Shown here in pieces: positions 12,101 through 23,435 of a stretch of 64,000 nt of DNA. How positions within the stretch are numbered: position 1 is the first letter of the stretch; every line of letters begins with the position of its first letter. Source of the stretch: Porodaedalea pini (taxonomy: Eukaryota; Basidiomycota; Agaricomycetes; Hymenochaetales; Hymenochaetaceae). The notes beneath the pieces were generated by a model that was not told where the DNA came from, did not search any database, and was given only the letters and a program-made list of their open reading frames with translations. The position numbers were made by a program, and so were the translations under genes. Location of the stretch: the NCBI GenBank assembly GCA_002794775.1, contig NBAY01000021.1:186001-250000 (forward strand). Reading direction: 5' to 3'.

Positions 12101-14056
12101 CCAAGGAAGACGCTTCGAGAAGCAGGGAAGTAAAGCCCCAATATAGAAGCACATGGGAGAAGCAGGAAGTTAATTAAACCGAAGCATGTGGAGAATGTGG
12201 GAGCCCGACTACTAAATCAGTGATAATGCAAGAAAACCATTGGATGGAGTACATGTGCATACATCCCCACTGCAGCAGCCAAGTGCTGCGGCCACCTGAA
12301 ACATAGGAAGGAGACGGAAGGGCATCTGGTTGGACAGAACGTAAAGAAATTAGAAATTCAGTAGGCTATATAAGGCCGAGTAACTAGCACCCCAGATCCC
12401 CATTCTCTATCGCTTTTACAGTACAGTTTTAGCTACCTGCATAGCTATCTTCTTACCCCTACCTCTACATCTATAACTACCACTGTGTAATATCCTCCTT
12501 GGTTGAATAACGAGTCCGCTCCATACTGGGTTGAGGATTTGTCCCAAGTTGAATAAGGATTGACTTTGATTGAGTAGACCCTCAGCTACGCCACGCTTAG
12601 AAGGTTCCTCTCATTGTCCACAGAACCAAGTCTGGTTGAGTGCATCTCGGCTACGCCAAGCCTTGCAGTTTGCCTCCTAGACAACATCGCAGCATAACCA
12701 AACGTCTCTCGACCCTCTAGGGCATTACCTCCCCTATCTGCTGTAACTAAGTGCTTTCAATACCAACCTCAGGTTCCACCTGATAAGGGCAGCGAAGGAG
12801 AAGCTGGTTACGGGATCGGTCGAAGATAAGTAAAGTCGTCTCGGTAATACACCACTCAGAGGACCATACAGTCTGGAAGGCAACACCTTCGTGGTTAAAG
12901 AATTGGAATATTCGCCTGACCCTAACACTATATGCACTATATTCGAGATGGAAAAGAGAAGCATACCTTGAATCACCTTGAATCAAATGTTCTGAAGGGT
13001 CTTGAGGACATTCCAACTATCACAGAGCTTGCTGCCCTTGCACTTTACCAAGAAGCCGTTTCATTTTCATATATTTCATCTGTTCACAGCACTGGGCTTA
13101 CGCACACAAATGCGCTGGATCTTGGCCCGCTACAGCAAAAAGTCAAGACCCACATAAAAAAGCTCATCAACGAGCCTCACCTTATTCTCTCTCCCGACTC
13201 AGACCCACGTGTGGCAACCTTGAATGGGTATGACAGCTGGAAACAGGCCAACATGGTCAATGCAATTTACAAGATGTCTTCAAAACTTCCGCACCTTGAA
13301 CCAATCTTCCTGGCTTTCCTTTCTGGGGCACTGAAGACCTGGGAACAGTTCACATCAGAGTTTGCTGATGATAGAATGATAGTGGCACTTAATGAAGGTG
13401 AACGAGAGATTGCATAGATGCCACCGACTAATGATGCGAACGAAGGCACCCTTAGTGCATACAGAGTTTTTGCTTGAAAAAATCTGATAGGAACTATTAA
13501 ATTATTTAACTCAATCTTTAGGTTTCGATGAAATGATACCCAGGAATTTATAGATGTGAAACTTACTGGACACAAGCATGAGGTGTTCCTCCGGAAGGAA
13601 GTGCAGGATAGGGATGCCATGGGACTCGAGAAAAAGTGCTGCCAAGAGATTTTCAAGGAGCACATGGAGGATATTGCCAGCAAATGACAGAAGGACAAAG
13701 TTCAAGCCCAGAAGAAGTCAGAATGACAAGAACGACTCGATGCAATCATTATTCAGCGCGATCGAGAGCTCGTGAAAAAAATGACTGTGCCGCAGCTGAA
13801 GGATCAATTGGACAAACTTAGGACATCGGATACCCAGATACCCATAGACAGCAAACTAAAGAAAAAGGCAGATAAATTAATGGAACTATTTAATGCATTA
13901 GATAGGTATGATAACTCGGTTTGTACTAGTATTACTAGTAATCCTGTAGATAATTCTTAGTGCCGCTGCCACATGAATAAGCATCGGCAGAAGCGCAATA
14001 ATCAACTGATTGACCCTGAGGACTTTCTCCCGAGGCTTCTTGATATCTTATCTTAA
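9106..14056 (+). pseudogene. Relic of a large coiled-coil protein family gene, stop-riddled
   Basis: Three exon-like blocks read as one protein of roughly 1,060 codons. The first (9106-10132) has a helical, coiled-coil N-terminal part. An intron follows at 10133-10182 (GTAAGT...TATAG). The second block (10183-11253) contains a GCDMHKDLN motif and NHKDDKKGQ. The third (12933-14056) resumes after a 1,674-bp insertion. Each block keeps a single frame, yet in-frame stops occur at 9163, 9307, 9862, 11025, 11031, 13415, 13475, 13529, 13685, 13724 and 13958. From memory, related proteins with the HKDLN motif form large unannotated families in Agaricomycetes and are often repetitive, but I cannot confirm that here. 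No function can be assigned. The gene is certainly dead. Confidence 0.7.
11254..12927 (+). mobile_element. 1,674-bp LTR-like insertion with 5-bp target duplication
   Basis: The insert starts TGAAAGG and ends CCTAACA, and is flanked by CTATA at 11249-11253 and 12928-12932. Removing the insert and one CTATA restores an open, in-frame join (VDYM followed by HYIRDG) in the host coding relic. That proves it is an insertion. The termini and 5-bp duplication fit a solo LTR or a short non-autonomous LTR element. A TATATAAGG box lies at 12367-12375. A frame at 11405-12133 encodes about 240 codons interrupted only by TGA at 11876 and 12050. It has a C-x2-C and a later E-C-x2-C pair and no family I recognise. 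Confidence 0.75.
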
Positions 14057-14732
14057 ATCTCACAACTTAATTTCAACATAATCTGTCCGGGGAACCGCCG
14101 GTAGAATTTCTAGTCGGTCTCACGAAACTTTCGACAAACGCATTGCCACAAATTTCTATATTAGGTGTGTATTTACACTCCGACTAAAAAAAACGAGGCA
14201 CGCTTTTCTAACGCGCAATGCCGATCCTAACTGATAGATGACTTTGCGGAGTTGATTCTACATGCTGATGGTTGTGCTCGTCTTTCGCTAGGCAGAATTT
14301 CATCAAATAATGTACCTAACGCGCCGAAAGAATGAATGAATGCGAGTTCAAGTGAACATTTGGCCAGGCACGTTGGTTTGTGGAAATTCAAACAAGGGTG
14401 ATGGTGAATGTAAGTCTGCCTTTCTAAGATGATTAATTGTGCTGATGGCGTTGATTTGGACCGACAGCTTGCCAAGATAGAGTTATTTTTCTCAGTTGTA
14501 GGCAATGCACGGGCACCAGTCTATCCATGTCTTTGGTTGAGACCGAAGTATATGCGGAACGTACCGCGCGATCGCCTTGCTCGCTCAGTTCCCGAATAGA
14601 GCGGCCTTCTGTCCTAAAATCATCGGATGCAAGGTACAAATTTATATGGATAGCCTGATCGCGACTGCACCCTCCCCCGCCCGTCGCAAAGTGCTTGGGC
14701 GTAGTACAGACGCAGTGACCAGATATTGAATA
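14057..14732. other. Intergenic, nothing recognised
   Basis: No convincing coding frame, repeat or RNA gene is visible. It separates the dead coiled-coil family gene from the CFEM relic. Confidence 0.5.
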
Positions 14733-15476
14733 ATGTCGTCTGGCTCACAGGTCGGCTTCTTACCTTTCGCTCCTCTGAGCCTTCGAGTAATACAAGTTTT
14801 GGCTCAGGCAAGCGTCCCGCCATGCATTCTGAATTGCGCGGTGGTTGCTGCTGAGAGCGTGGGTTGGATCGTGCGTATCGCTCAATATCTTCGATATGCG
14901 ACGATTTTTCTGACAGAGTGAAAATGCACTAGATCAGCCATACCATGCATATGCTACTCGTTTGAATATAACGAGCTCGTTTCTGGTTGTGTCGAAATCG
15001 AGTGCATTTCCCCGGAGCAGCAGGAAGGAGTCGATGCCTATGATCAGGGCTGTTGTTCATGTAAGCTCAGTTTTCGCTGGTCAATGGCTTATAGTTAGTC
15101 ACTAAGCGAATGGATCAGATACTGTCCTGACGGAGACGGGTCCAGGCCCGACCTTGAGCTCGTCCGACTCTGCCGTAGGACCAGGGGTTAGTGACGGTCC
15201 TGTCACTTTGACGCTTACGGCGACGCTGACTCGGAACTCTGCGATATCGACAATTACCACCGTCATCGAACCCGAGACAGAGACGACTAGAGCGTCTGTA
15301 CTTCAGCAGCCAACCAGAGCAGCGTAGGCACAACGTCCGAGTCGTCAAGCGCCGCCGTTGCTGCTTTTCCTACAAAGTCTTCTGCTGTACCGGGGCACCG
15401 GCTGGGGTTACAATTGGCAGTTACTCTCTGCCACTTGATCATTCTTGCCAGTGCCACAGTCCCCGGTTCCGTGTGA
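14733..15476 (+). pseudogene. CFEM-domain cell-surface protein, degenerate
   Basis: Pieces in different frames match the CFEM plan of eight cysteines. A start with a short hydrophobic leader is followed by VPPCILNCAVVAAESVG (14733 to about 14870). The segment CTRSAIPCICYSF then leads to SGCVEIECISPEQQ and GCC (about 14922-15060). An intron at 15061-15106 (GTAAGC...CTAAG) joins a Ser/Thr-rich stalk that runs to a TAG at 15325. A Ser-rich stretch and a hydrophobic tail, like a GPI-anchor signal, continue in another frame to TGA 15474-15476. CFEM proteins are fungal surface proteins, some of which bind haem. The first half cannot be spliced cleanly into the CFEM frame, and the tail needs a one-base shift, so I read it as broken. 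Confidence 0.5.
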
Positions 15477-15926
15477 TGTTCTGCGTGATTTGGGAGGAGC
15501 ATTGCGGACTTATTGGCCTCCGGAAAATGTAGAACATTTGACAATTAATGGAAAGGCTCAATTTCTTTGCTCACTCGAAATGCCCGACTCGGGTTTACTC
15601 ACAGGTGTGATGATCTGTGACAAAGCTGAGCAAGGGTCATCAGCTCCAAAAAAAGGGTTCCGAGTCGGCATGCGTCATAACCTAGACTTTAGCTTGATCA
15701 TGCGCTTAAAGCTTAAAGCCCTCATATTCATAAAGGGTATCAGTGACATCAGCTTCGTAATTTTCATCCCCGGGCTAAGACAGGCGACCGTGGTCTGCGC
15801 GCGTATCAGTTCTGAAGGCCCATTTCAATGACAACCGTGCTCGCATTCGTATGCTCTAAAAGGACGTCCTTGCCTGGCATATCGCTTCATCTCTCTCGTC
15901 ACACATCCACTCAAGCACGTCGAAAA
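15477..15926. other. Upstream region of the Old Yellow Enzyme gene
   Basis: No separate gene is supported. A 128-codon open frame overlaps the CFEM tail and runs to 15831, but it shows no recognisable motif. Confidence 0.4.
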
Positions 15927-17529
15927 ATGACAGGCTTTCCTCACCTTCTCTCATCCATCTCGTTGGGCTCTGTACCGTTACGCAACCGTGTCGTAATGAG
16001 TGCCTTGACACGTGACCGGAGCGCACCCACGAACATTCCCAACAAGGTGGGTCTCGTATCCGAGTTCCTGCGTGGCATGAATCACTCTGACGGGATCACT
16101 TGCAGCTCAACCTCGAGTACTATGAGCAACGTGCCAAAGGAGGCGCGGGTCTCATTATAACCGAGGCAACATTGATCTCTCAACAAGGGTTTGTCCTGCT
16201 ACCCGATATTCGTGACCATGGCTGACAGATCTGACTTCAGCACTGAGTGGCCCAATGCTCCCGGAATCTGGTCGAAGGAGCAAGTAAGTGCGTGGAGGAA
16301 GATCACCGATGCTGTCCATGCCCAGGACGGCAAAATCTTTTGTCAGGTGCGTAACCGCTACTTAAACATGTCTTTTTGACTTGTCGTCTGACTTGTCTTT
16401 CACGACACGTCTACCAATTTCCCTATGATATATAGCTTTGGCATCTTGGACGCGTCTCGCATCCGGATGCCCCGGAGCAGAAAGCCAGTGGTTTGGTGTG
16501 TAGATGGTCGTTCTGCTGCTTGTTTGCTTGCTTAACAAATTATTTGTATCTTAGCCCGTGTATGCTCCGTCTGCTGTCGCAGCCCGAGGAGGCCAATTCC
16601 GATTCTTGCCCGGCTCACCGGGATATGTGACTGTAGGCAGTTCAATGGGAGGTCTCCTATCAGAGTACTCACCTTCTCAATCAGCCTACTGAAGTGCCCG
16701 ACCCCGCTATCCTCATCGAGCAATACAAGAAAGCCGCCTTAAATGCGAAAGAAGCAGGTTTTGACGGCGTTGAGCGTACGCATCTAACTCTTCTCAACAT
16801 CTTCAGGACTGATACTGTCTCTATCAATAGTCCACGGAGCGAACGGGTATCTCGTCCAGCAATTCCTTGACAACACAATAAACTTCCGCAAGGATAAATG
16901 GGGTGGCTCGATGGAGAATCGCACTCGTTTTGCGCTGGAGACTTTGAAGGTTCTCGTAGACGTCTGGGGAGCGGACAAGGTTGGCGTGAAGCTGAACCCT
17001 GCTGGTGGATACAACGATGCCGGGTACGTTCTACGGTCGCTAGCTTGAGACAAATGTTTATCGTTTCGGGCAGAATGACGCTTGAGGATACGATCGAGAC
17101 GCACTCCCATCTCATTAAAGAAGCGGATGCAATGGGTCTTGCGTATATCTGCCTTTCGCGCTATGCCGCCAAGATGGATCCGGAAATCGATGGTAAACGA
17201 CTCAACTCTTTCTCTTCTGTAACCATATCTGACTGCCCTTTCCAGGAAAGAAGCGTGCCACGCAGCACGATGTTCTCGCGACGTATGGCCCGCTCATCAC
17301 GCGTGCTAAAGTCTTGCTGAATGCGGACGTTTCCCCGCAGGAGGCGGAGCAGCTCATTGCGGCGAAGAAAATTGATGCAGCGGTGTTTGGATGGATCTGG
17401 ATCGGAAACCCTGATGTTGTACATCGCCTGGAGGCTGGCAAGGAGCTGAATTACAACGTCGACGTCCACACATTGTACGGCGCTGCGTCGGGCGCGAAGG
17501 GTTACACTGACTACCCGCTCGCCGCATAA
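15927..17529 (+). CDS. Old Yellow Enzyme-type NADH:flavin oxidoreductase
   Basis: This is an FMN-dependent ene-reductase (OYE family), which reduces activated C=C bonds with NAD(P)H in the cytosol. Nine exons are read: 15927-16046, 16106-16188, 16241-16346, 16436-16495, 16555-16632, 16685-16775, 16831-17023, 17074-17192 and 17246-17529. They total 1,134 nt (377 aa), a whole number of codons and the usual family length. Motifs include NRVVMSALTR at the N-terminus, QLWHLGRVSHP, HGANGYLVQQF (the His-x-x-Asn substrate pair, about residues 181 and 184), GGSMENRTRF, and VFGWIWIGNPD near the phosphate site. A second in-frame ATG at 15828 would add 33 basic, Ser-rich residues; I prefer 15927 because TGFPHL starts the family core. 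The gene appears intact. Confidence 0.9.
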
Positions 17530-18637
17530 TGGCTGACTTCACTGCATCGCAAACAGTCTGTTGGATCCATGACTGCTCCTGATCGCAGAACAGCTGCATT
17601 CAACAGAGATAGGCGACAGAGATGTTTTGTAGAGAAAAAATACAACACAGATTTATCACGAGAACGGTTTGACAAAGGCATATGCTACAAGCACGTTTAT
17701 ACATGCGATCCACAATGAATACAAAGACGCAATTGGATCTGCCTAAGATGTCAAGCTTAAGCTCATCCTCTCCAAGTCCTTTTCGTCGTCGACATTTCAG
17801 CACCGTCCATTCACATAGACATACGCCGTTCATTTGCGCTCAGCCCCTACGCTGTTCCGGATCATTGTCATGGAAGTAGTTTCTCGCTTTGCTGCGGGTC
17901 CGCACCAGTGGTGCGATGAAAAAAAGTGATAAAGGGAAGCCAACATAAGATTGCTGTCTCCCAAAGTCCGCACGTCCAATTGTTCGGCATTCGAGAAGCA
18001 CGGGGATATCAAGGCTCTCTAACGAAATGCCATAACTATTTAGAGAACTATAGTACTCTAAATTCAGAGATATCAATGAGTGGAGCTTGGACTTTCGCTA
18101 CATCACGTACCGTAGCTCGACAATGCCTTCGCAGAACGTCTAGATCCAGTATCCGGTGACCCTCGCCTTTTCCTTGCTTTGACTCATGCCCTCGGATGAT
18201 ATCTGGATTCCACGTTGGATCGTTTTTGGTTTGGCACCTAGTTCACGATCTCTATCGAGTCACGCACGCCGACCTTTTGCCGGGAGCAAGGCTGAGTTCC
18301 TGTATCACTCCGTTTCCTGTCAATCTCCGAGAAGCGCTGCAAGACTGTTGCAGCGCTTTCGGTGAACGCTGTCAGTATGCGTGTCGAAAGGAAAAAGGAG
18401 CGTCGTGCATGTCACAGATTTATTTGAGGAAATTTTTCATAGCTGTATTATTCAGGGTTGCTTGGGCTAAATCAAGTACATCTCAATATTAATGTGAGCG
18501 CGACTGGGGACATTAATATTCCCTTTCCGGAAGTGGTCCTGCGCGAAGTTACCTACCTTCATCGCATCAGGGTACTGTAAACAATTTTATTCTACAGTAA
18601 TTTGTGTCACTTGTTTTATTTTGAAGAACACGCGTAC
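17530..18637. other. Intergenic, about 1.1 kb
   Basis: No coding frame with recognisable content was found. The sequence is mixed, and the last 100 bases lead into the inverted-repeat element at 18638. Confidence 0.5.
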
Positions 18638-19538
18638 GTAGGGACTGCAGTACTATGGTGCGTAAAGGCACCTCGCGGCAACTCAAGTCGCATCAACTTC
18701 AACATCCTACTCCTCCACCACATCATAATAAATAGGCCTGGAAAAAATTACAGTAGATACAGGGAGTCAATATGAAGATAGTATGTACCTCAAAAAAAAA
18801 ATTTGTGAGGTTATGTTTTTTTTTGAGACAAGATTTGAAACATGTCGGCTAAGGTATTACAAATCCATCCGCATTTGGTAATTACATAACAAAATATCGA
18901 TCATAACTACCATTTTCGTTGTTTGAGGACCTCCTGAGTTATTGCACTGTCCGGAATATGTCTATGTGATTTGTATTTCTTCATGGCAGCCGCAGCCGGA
19001 ATAAAATCAAGTTCCCTTCTATTGAAAATATTAATTGAATGATAAAAAAAACTCGAAAAATAAGAGGGAAATATGAGCAGGGCAAATTTAAGGCCTGTTT
19101 CCCTGGTTTTCCTTTTCTCAAGGGTGATTCTGCCCTTCACATGCCTGAGTGGCATGTTTTTTTTTTCGTGTGGTGTGCAAAAAAAACCATGCCGGACATG
19201 TGGGGAATTTTTCCTGAATTTATTCAATTTTTTTTTCTCAAAAAAGTTGAAACATTTCTTGGGTTTTTCTGAAAATGCGAGAAATTGCAGCTTTTGGCCA
19301 CTTTCATGATAGATTTCAATTGGTACATAAAAATTCTAAAATTTACGGGCTGGGCAGAGTTGCCGCGAGGTGCCTTTACGCACCATAGTGGTATCCGCAA
19401 GAGGGTTAACCGATCCGTGGGAGTGGGAATTTCAACCGCGGATTGAATAGGAAAACCGCGGTACCACTCAATCCGCGGTCGAAATTCCCACACCCACGGA
19501 TCGCTTAAACCTCTTGCGGATACCACTGCAGTCCCTAC
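18638..19538. mobile_element. Terminal-inverted-repeat element, about 900 bp, non-autonomous
   Basis: The left end GTAGGGACTGCAGT plus the following 32 bases (18638-18683) reappears inverted at the right end (19358-19389 and 19525-19538). No transposase is encoded, so it is MITE-like. The right repeat is split by a 135-bp palindrome (19390-19524) that is absent from the left repeat. I could not define a convincing target duplication: the flanks are CGCGTACG and CGCGGCGT if the ends start at TAGGG. Confidence 0.7.
19390..19524. repeat. Near-perfect palindrome inside the right inverted repeat
   Basis: The two arms of about 57 nt (19390-19446 and 19468-19524) pair at 53 of 57 positions around a loop of roughly 21 nt. 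They start GGTATCCGCAAGAGG and end with its complement. It splits the sequence that is contiguous (AGTACT) in the left repeat, so it is either a nested foldback element or a late rearrangement. Confidence 0.75.
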
Positions 19539-20027
19539 GCGGCGTATGTTCTAGCTGGCAAAAGGGGAAGATTTTGAGGACCATTTTTTTGACACTCCGA
19601 CACTTGGCATCACTGGCGAGGCGCGTGGGAACGCACGCGTGACTCACGACAATTGCGCACAACTTTTTTTTTTCGAAATCCACACTACATAGTACTGACA
19701 AGATTATCACGAATGCACGCATGAACCAGCGAGTCTCAGCCACGGATCAGACGTATCCGAAATCATAAAGCATACTGAATAAATGCAGCCGATGTCCGTC
19801 AAAAATGCGACATTTGTTGTTGAAGCTCTGAGTCTGCTTCTGCATCCACACGTTTCTGACTGACGTGTCTTCCATCTTCTTGTTCAACACGATGCCCGCG
19901 CCGCGAGGCAGTCGAACCAGCATCCATCCAGTCATTAGGAGAAGGAGACTTCAACTCAACCCCCCTCTTCTTCCCTATCCGACCTCACTCCGTCTGCCCG
20001 CTGCATAGTTGTGGTCCATACTTCGAC
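19539..20027. other. Upstream region of the dynamin-like gene
   Basis: No gene was recognised. It contains the presumed promoter of the dynamin-like gene. The last 60 bases are C/T-rich, as is common before fungal start codons. Confidence 0.4.
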
Positions 20028-23000
20028 ATGTCTTCGACAGACTTATCAGCAGAGCTTCCGTTATCAGACCCTAAACCTGCGGCCATTGCATCACAAGCAT
20101 ACATGAAGAAAGCTCAAGCTTTAATCAGGCTCATAACGGACCTGAGAGCACTTGGGTATGTCATCTTGCAATATGACAAGCCATGAGAGTAATGCGACCA
20201 ATATCGCAACTGTTTCAAGAGCTCAGGCAGATGTCGACTTGCCACGAATTGCCGTTATCGGTAACCAATCAGCTGGCAAAAGCTCGTTGGTTGAAGCCAT
20301 TAGTGGTGTGAGTTGCATCCATAGCTCACACTCTCAGTCCTGACATCTATCAAACAAAGATTACGGTTCCTAGGGCCTCTGGGACATGTACAAGATGTCC
20401 CATGGAATGCAGACTCTCGTACTCGTCAGAGCCTTGGACATGTCAGGTCTACCTTCGGATTGAGAAAGACAGCAATGCAAACCGCGTCGAGAAGGTCAAA
20501 GAAACGAAGTTTGGGCCTCTTCTGCGTAATAGAAAGTAAGTAAATCAGTAAAGGCACTCAAACTTCGATTTACACGTGGCTTGTCCGCAGCGATCTCGAG
20601 GATATGTTGAAGAGGGCACAGCTTGCAATCCTGAATCCAAGCGTGGCAGCCGAGAGTTTTGTCAGTCTCGATTTGCAGAGCTCGGAGGCCCTCGAACGAC
20701 TCCTGGGTTCCAGTCGACAACTTCAATTTTCTGCGAATGTCGTCTGTCTGGACCTCTCAAGTCCCGATTCAGCAGACTTGTCGTTTATTGACCTTCCTGG
20801 TACTTGCACATATCCAGAATAAAGTTCGTGTTGCTTATCGTCGTAACTTCACATTTCAGGTATTATCTCGAATGTAGCCGATGGCGAGGATCCAGATAAC
20901 ATTGATCTCATCAAGAACCTCGTTCAGGAACATATAGCGGGCAATGCCCTTATACTGTTAACCATTACCATGCGAGGTGAATCAACTTGCCATCGGTCGC
21001 GATTCTATTATATAAATTGCTTCAGATGATATTCAGAACCAAAGTGCGGCGCTCCTTGCAAAGACCGCGGATCCAAATGGATTGCGGACAATCGGTGATT
21101 GGTTTCTCTCATTCTTATCCTTGTTGATCCTTGATCGTAAAATTCACGTTTTACTTCACCAAGGTGTCTTGACCAAGCCTGATACATTGCAAGAGGGTGA
21201 ACATGCTCCGTGGCTCGACATCCTTGCAGGTAAAACTAACCCTCTTAAGCACGGGTATTATGTCACGAAGCAAGCTGCGATTTCCGAGCTGGAGGAAGAG
21301 CTGAGCTACGAGGAAAGTCGAAACCGGGAGCATAAGTTTTTCGGGAGTGGAATGCCCTGGAAGGAACAGGACACGAAGATCCGTAGTCGTATGGGCGTTC
21401 CAAATCTAACGAAACAACTTAGCAAGCTTCTGAGCCAGCTCATTGAGAAAACGTGAGTCGCTCATCTTTTCTGGTGTCGTCTCCGGCTGTTGGTGGAATA
21501 ACGTCTACTTGATTTTATCCTCGTATTTAGCCTTCCGAAGCTGAGGCAAGATTCACGACAGCTATTATCGATAACGATGAAGGAGTTGAACGACCTTCCT
21601 CCCGAAACGTCAAGGGAACCGATGGCTGAACTTCTCAAACTTATTGCAACCTTCGCGTCTGATTTATCCAGCCATGTAATTGGCCATCCTGGGCACGAAA
21701 CTCTCATTCAAAAGTGTCGATCAGCATATTCCGAGTTCAAGATGGACATCCTCTCAACACGACCAAACTTCGAACCATTTCCTAGGAAGGTCAACAAGCG
21801 TTCGTATGCCGAGGCTTTTGAGAAGCTGGCTGAAGTTCCTGCTACTCCTATTGATGCTGATGACGAGGATCGAGAGGAGCAAAAGTCCGACGAGTCTCCT
21901 CTTGCCATTGATGACGATGCGCTTGAGAAGAAAGTGGCCTCTGCGCAGGAAATAAGGCATCTTGATGATGTACGTAAGCTCGTCAACGTGTATGTCTTTT
22001 TCACTCCTATACAGCGCTGCAGGAGTTTAGTTAATTGTGTTCTGTACAGATGTGTTAGCCGCGAACTTCCATACAATACGCCCTTCTCAGCAAAATTACG
22101 GCTCATTGAAGAGTGTTTCCAGTCCTGGCCCATGCATACCCAGACGTGCTTCCACAAAGTGCTTGAAGCCTACCAAAATTGCCTTTCCAACTTGATCAAG
22201 TGCCATTTTCAAAGATTTTTCCCCGGGGGTCTCCATGACCGCGTAAGGTACACATGAACTTTAGGATCTTCCGTGCATCAAACTGACATTCTGGGTTGCC
22301 TTTCAAGGGACATTGTCGAAGCCGAGATTGAGCGCACGAAGCAGGCCACGCTGGACCGTATTTCGTGGTTGCTTGAGTTGGAGAATCCTCCATTCACCCA
22401 GAACGATCATTACTTTTCTTCGTATCGTGAAAAGTACCTGACGTTTTTCCGCGCGCAACGTGAGGCCATGTCTTTCACGAAAAAGGCAACATCTCCCCAC
22501 TTCCGATCGGGTTCAATTTATGCATCGCCGAGAGCAATGGGGTTCGGCTCTAACTCTTATCCTCCTTCCCCTCCTTCAGCGAAGTCACTCAAAAAAGCGC
22601 AGCATTCACAGGTAGAGGAAGACATGAACCCCATTCAGGTCGTCCTGAAGGGTCTCATTGATGCAGGCTACAAGAACGTTCGTGAAGAAGACTTGACCCG
22701 GCTCCGAGGCCCGGACCCGTATGAACAGGAACTCATTGTTATGGCTGAAGTCGAAGCGTACTTCCGAGTCTCATACAAGGTGCGTACCTCTACTCATATC
22801 CTATGCTTTTTTTTTTTTTCGTCTGTATCAAATGCAACATAATTGAAATCCTATTTTTCTAGCGTGTCATCGACAACCTGCCGCGCATCATTGATCACGA
22901 CTTTCTGGTGGGCTTGGAGAGCCACATCCATGATGCTCTTATAAAGGGTCTACGGCTGGACGATGCGGAAAGCAAGGAAAAAGCGAAAACATATTTGAGC

Positions 23001-23105
23001 GAGGATCCCGATATCACGATTAGGAGGGTGATACTTGAACAAAATCGGAAGAGGCTTGAGGCGATCAACTTTAAGTTGAATAACTCTGCTAGTTTTGCAA
23101 TGTAG
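20028..23105 (+). CDS. Dynamin-superfamily large GTPase (Mx/Dnm-like)
   Basis: This is a self-assembling GTPase that remodels membranes. Eleven exons are read: 20028-20155, 20220-20307, 20360-20535, 20591-20799, 20860-20976, 21026-21094, 21164-21452, 21531-21989, 22050-22247, 22308-22779 and 22863-23105. They total 2,448 nt (815 aa), in whole codons. The GTPase domain shows GNQSAGKSS (G1, about residues 57-65), a Thr-containing PRASGTCTRCP switch (G2), DLPG (G3, near 200) and TKPD (G4, near 267). A middle/stalk region follows, and a C-terminal GTPase effector domain holds EVEAYFRVSYK and RVIDNLPRIIDH. No PH or proline-rich domain is seen, as in Mx-type fungal homologues. A Ser/Pro-rich disordered insert lies in exon 10. 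Splice sites are mostly GTRNGT...YAG and every join keeps the motifs, so the gene seems intact. Confidence 0.92.
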
Positions 23106-23435
23106 CCTGTGTAGTACTCGTATTTTTCTTGTTGTTCTAAGCAGATTCGATAAAAACAAATGCACCACGTATTTTTTTTTTTCGTGGTCCAGTTGTATGT
23201 TGGGATGCGCTACGTACTGTATGTGTGTGCAAAATAACTCCGTCTCCAATCGTACCTATCCAGTAAAACAAAAACAGAAATGCAGATGTGCCATCAAGCA
23301 TGCGTGTATTAAGGTTGAAATCAAAGTAAAATGAAGTTAAGTGTTGCACAAAGAGCAAGAAATGAATGTCTAGTTCATAATGAGCAATAGACAAATAGCT
23401 CATTTTTGTCACGCATCTTGTGCAAGGAACGCTTA
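23106..23435. other. Convergent 3' ends
   Basis: The dynamin-like gene (+) and the next gene (-) end toward each other here. No other feature is visible. Confidence 0.5.

Noticed and set aside
19039..19309. Overlapping open frames of about 77 codons inside the 0.9-kb inverted-repeat element
   Set aside because: Low-complexity T/A runs explain them. They lack any transposase motif.
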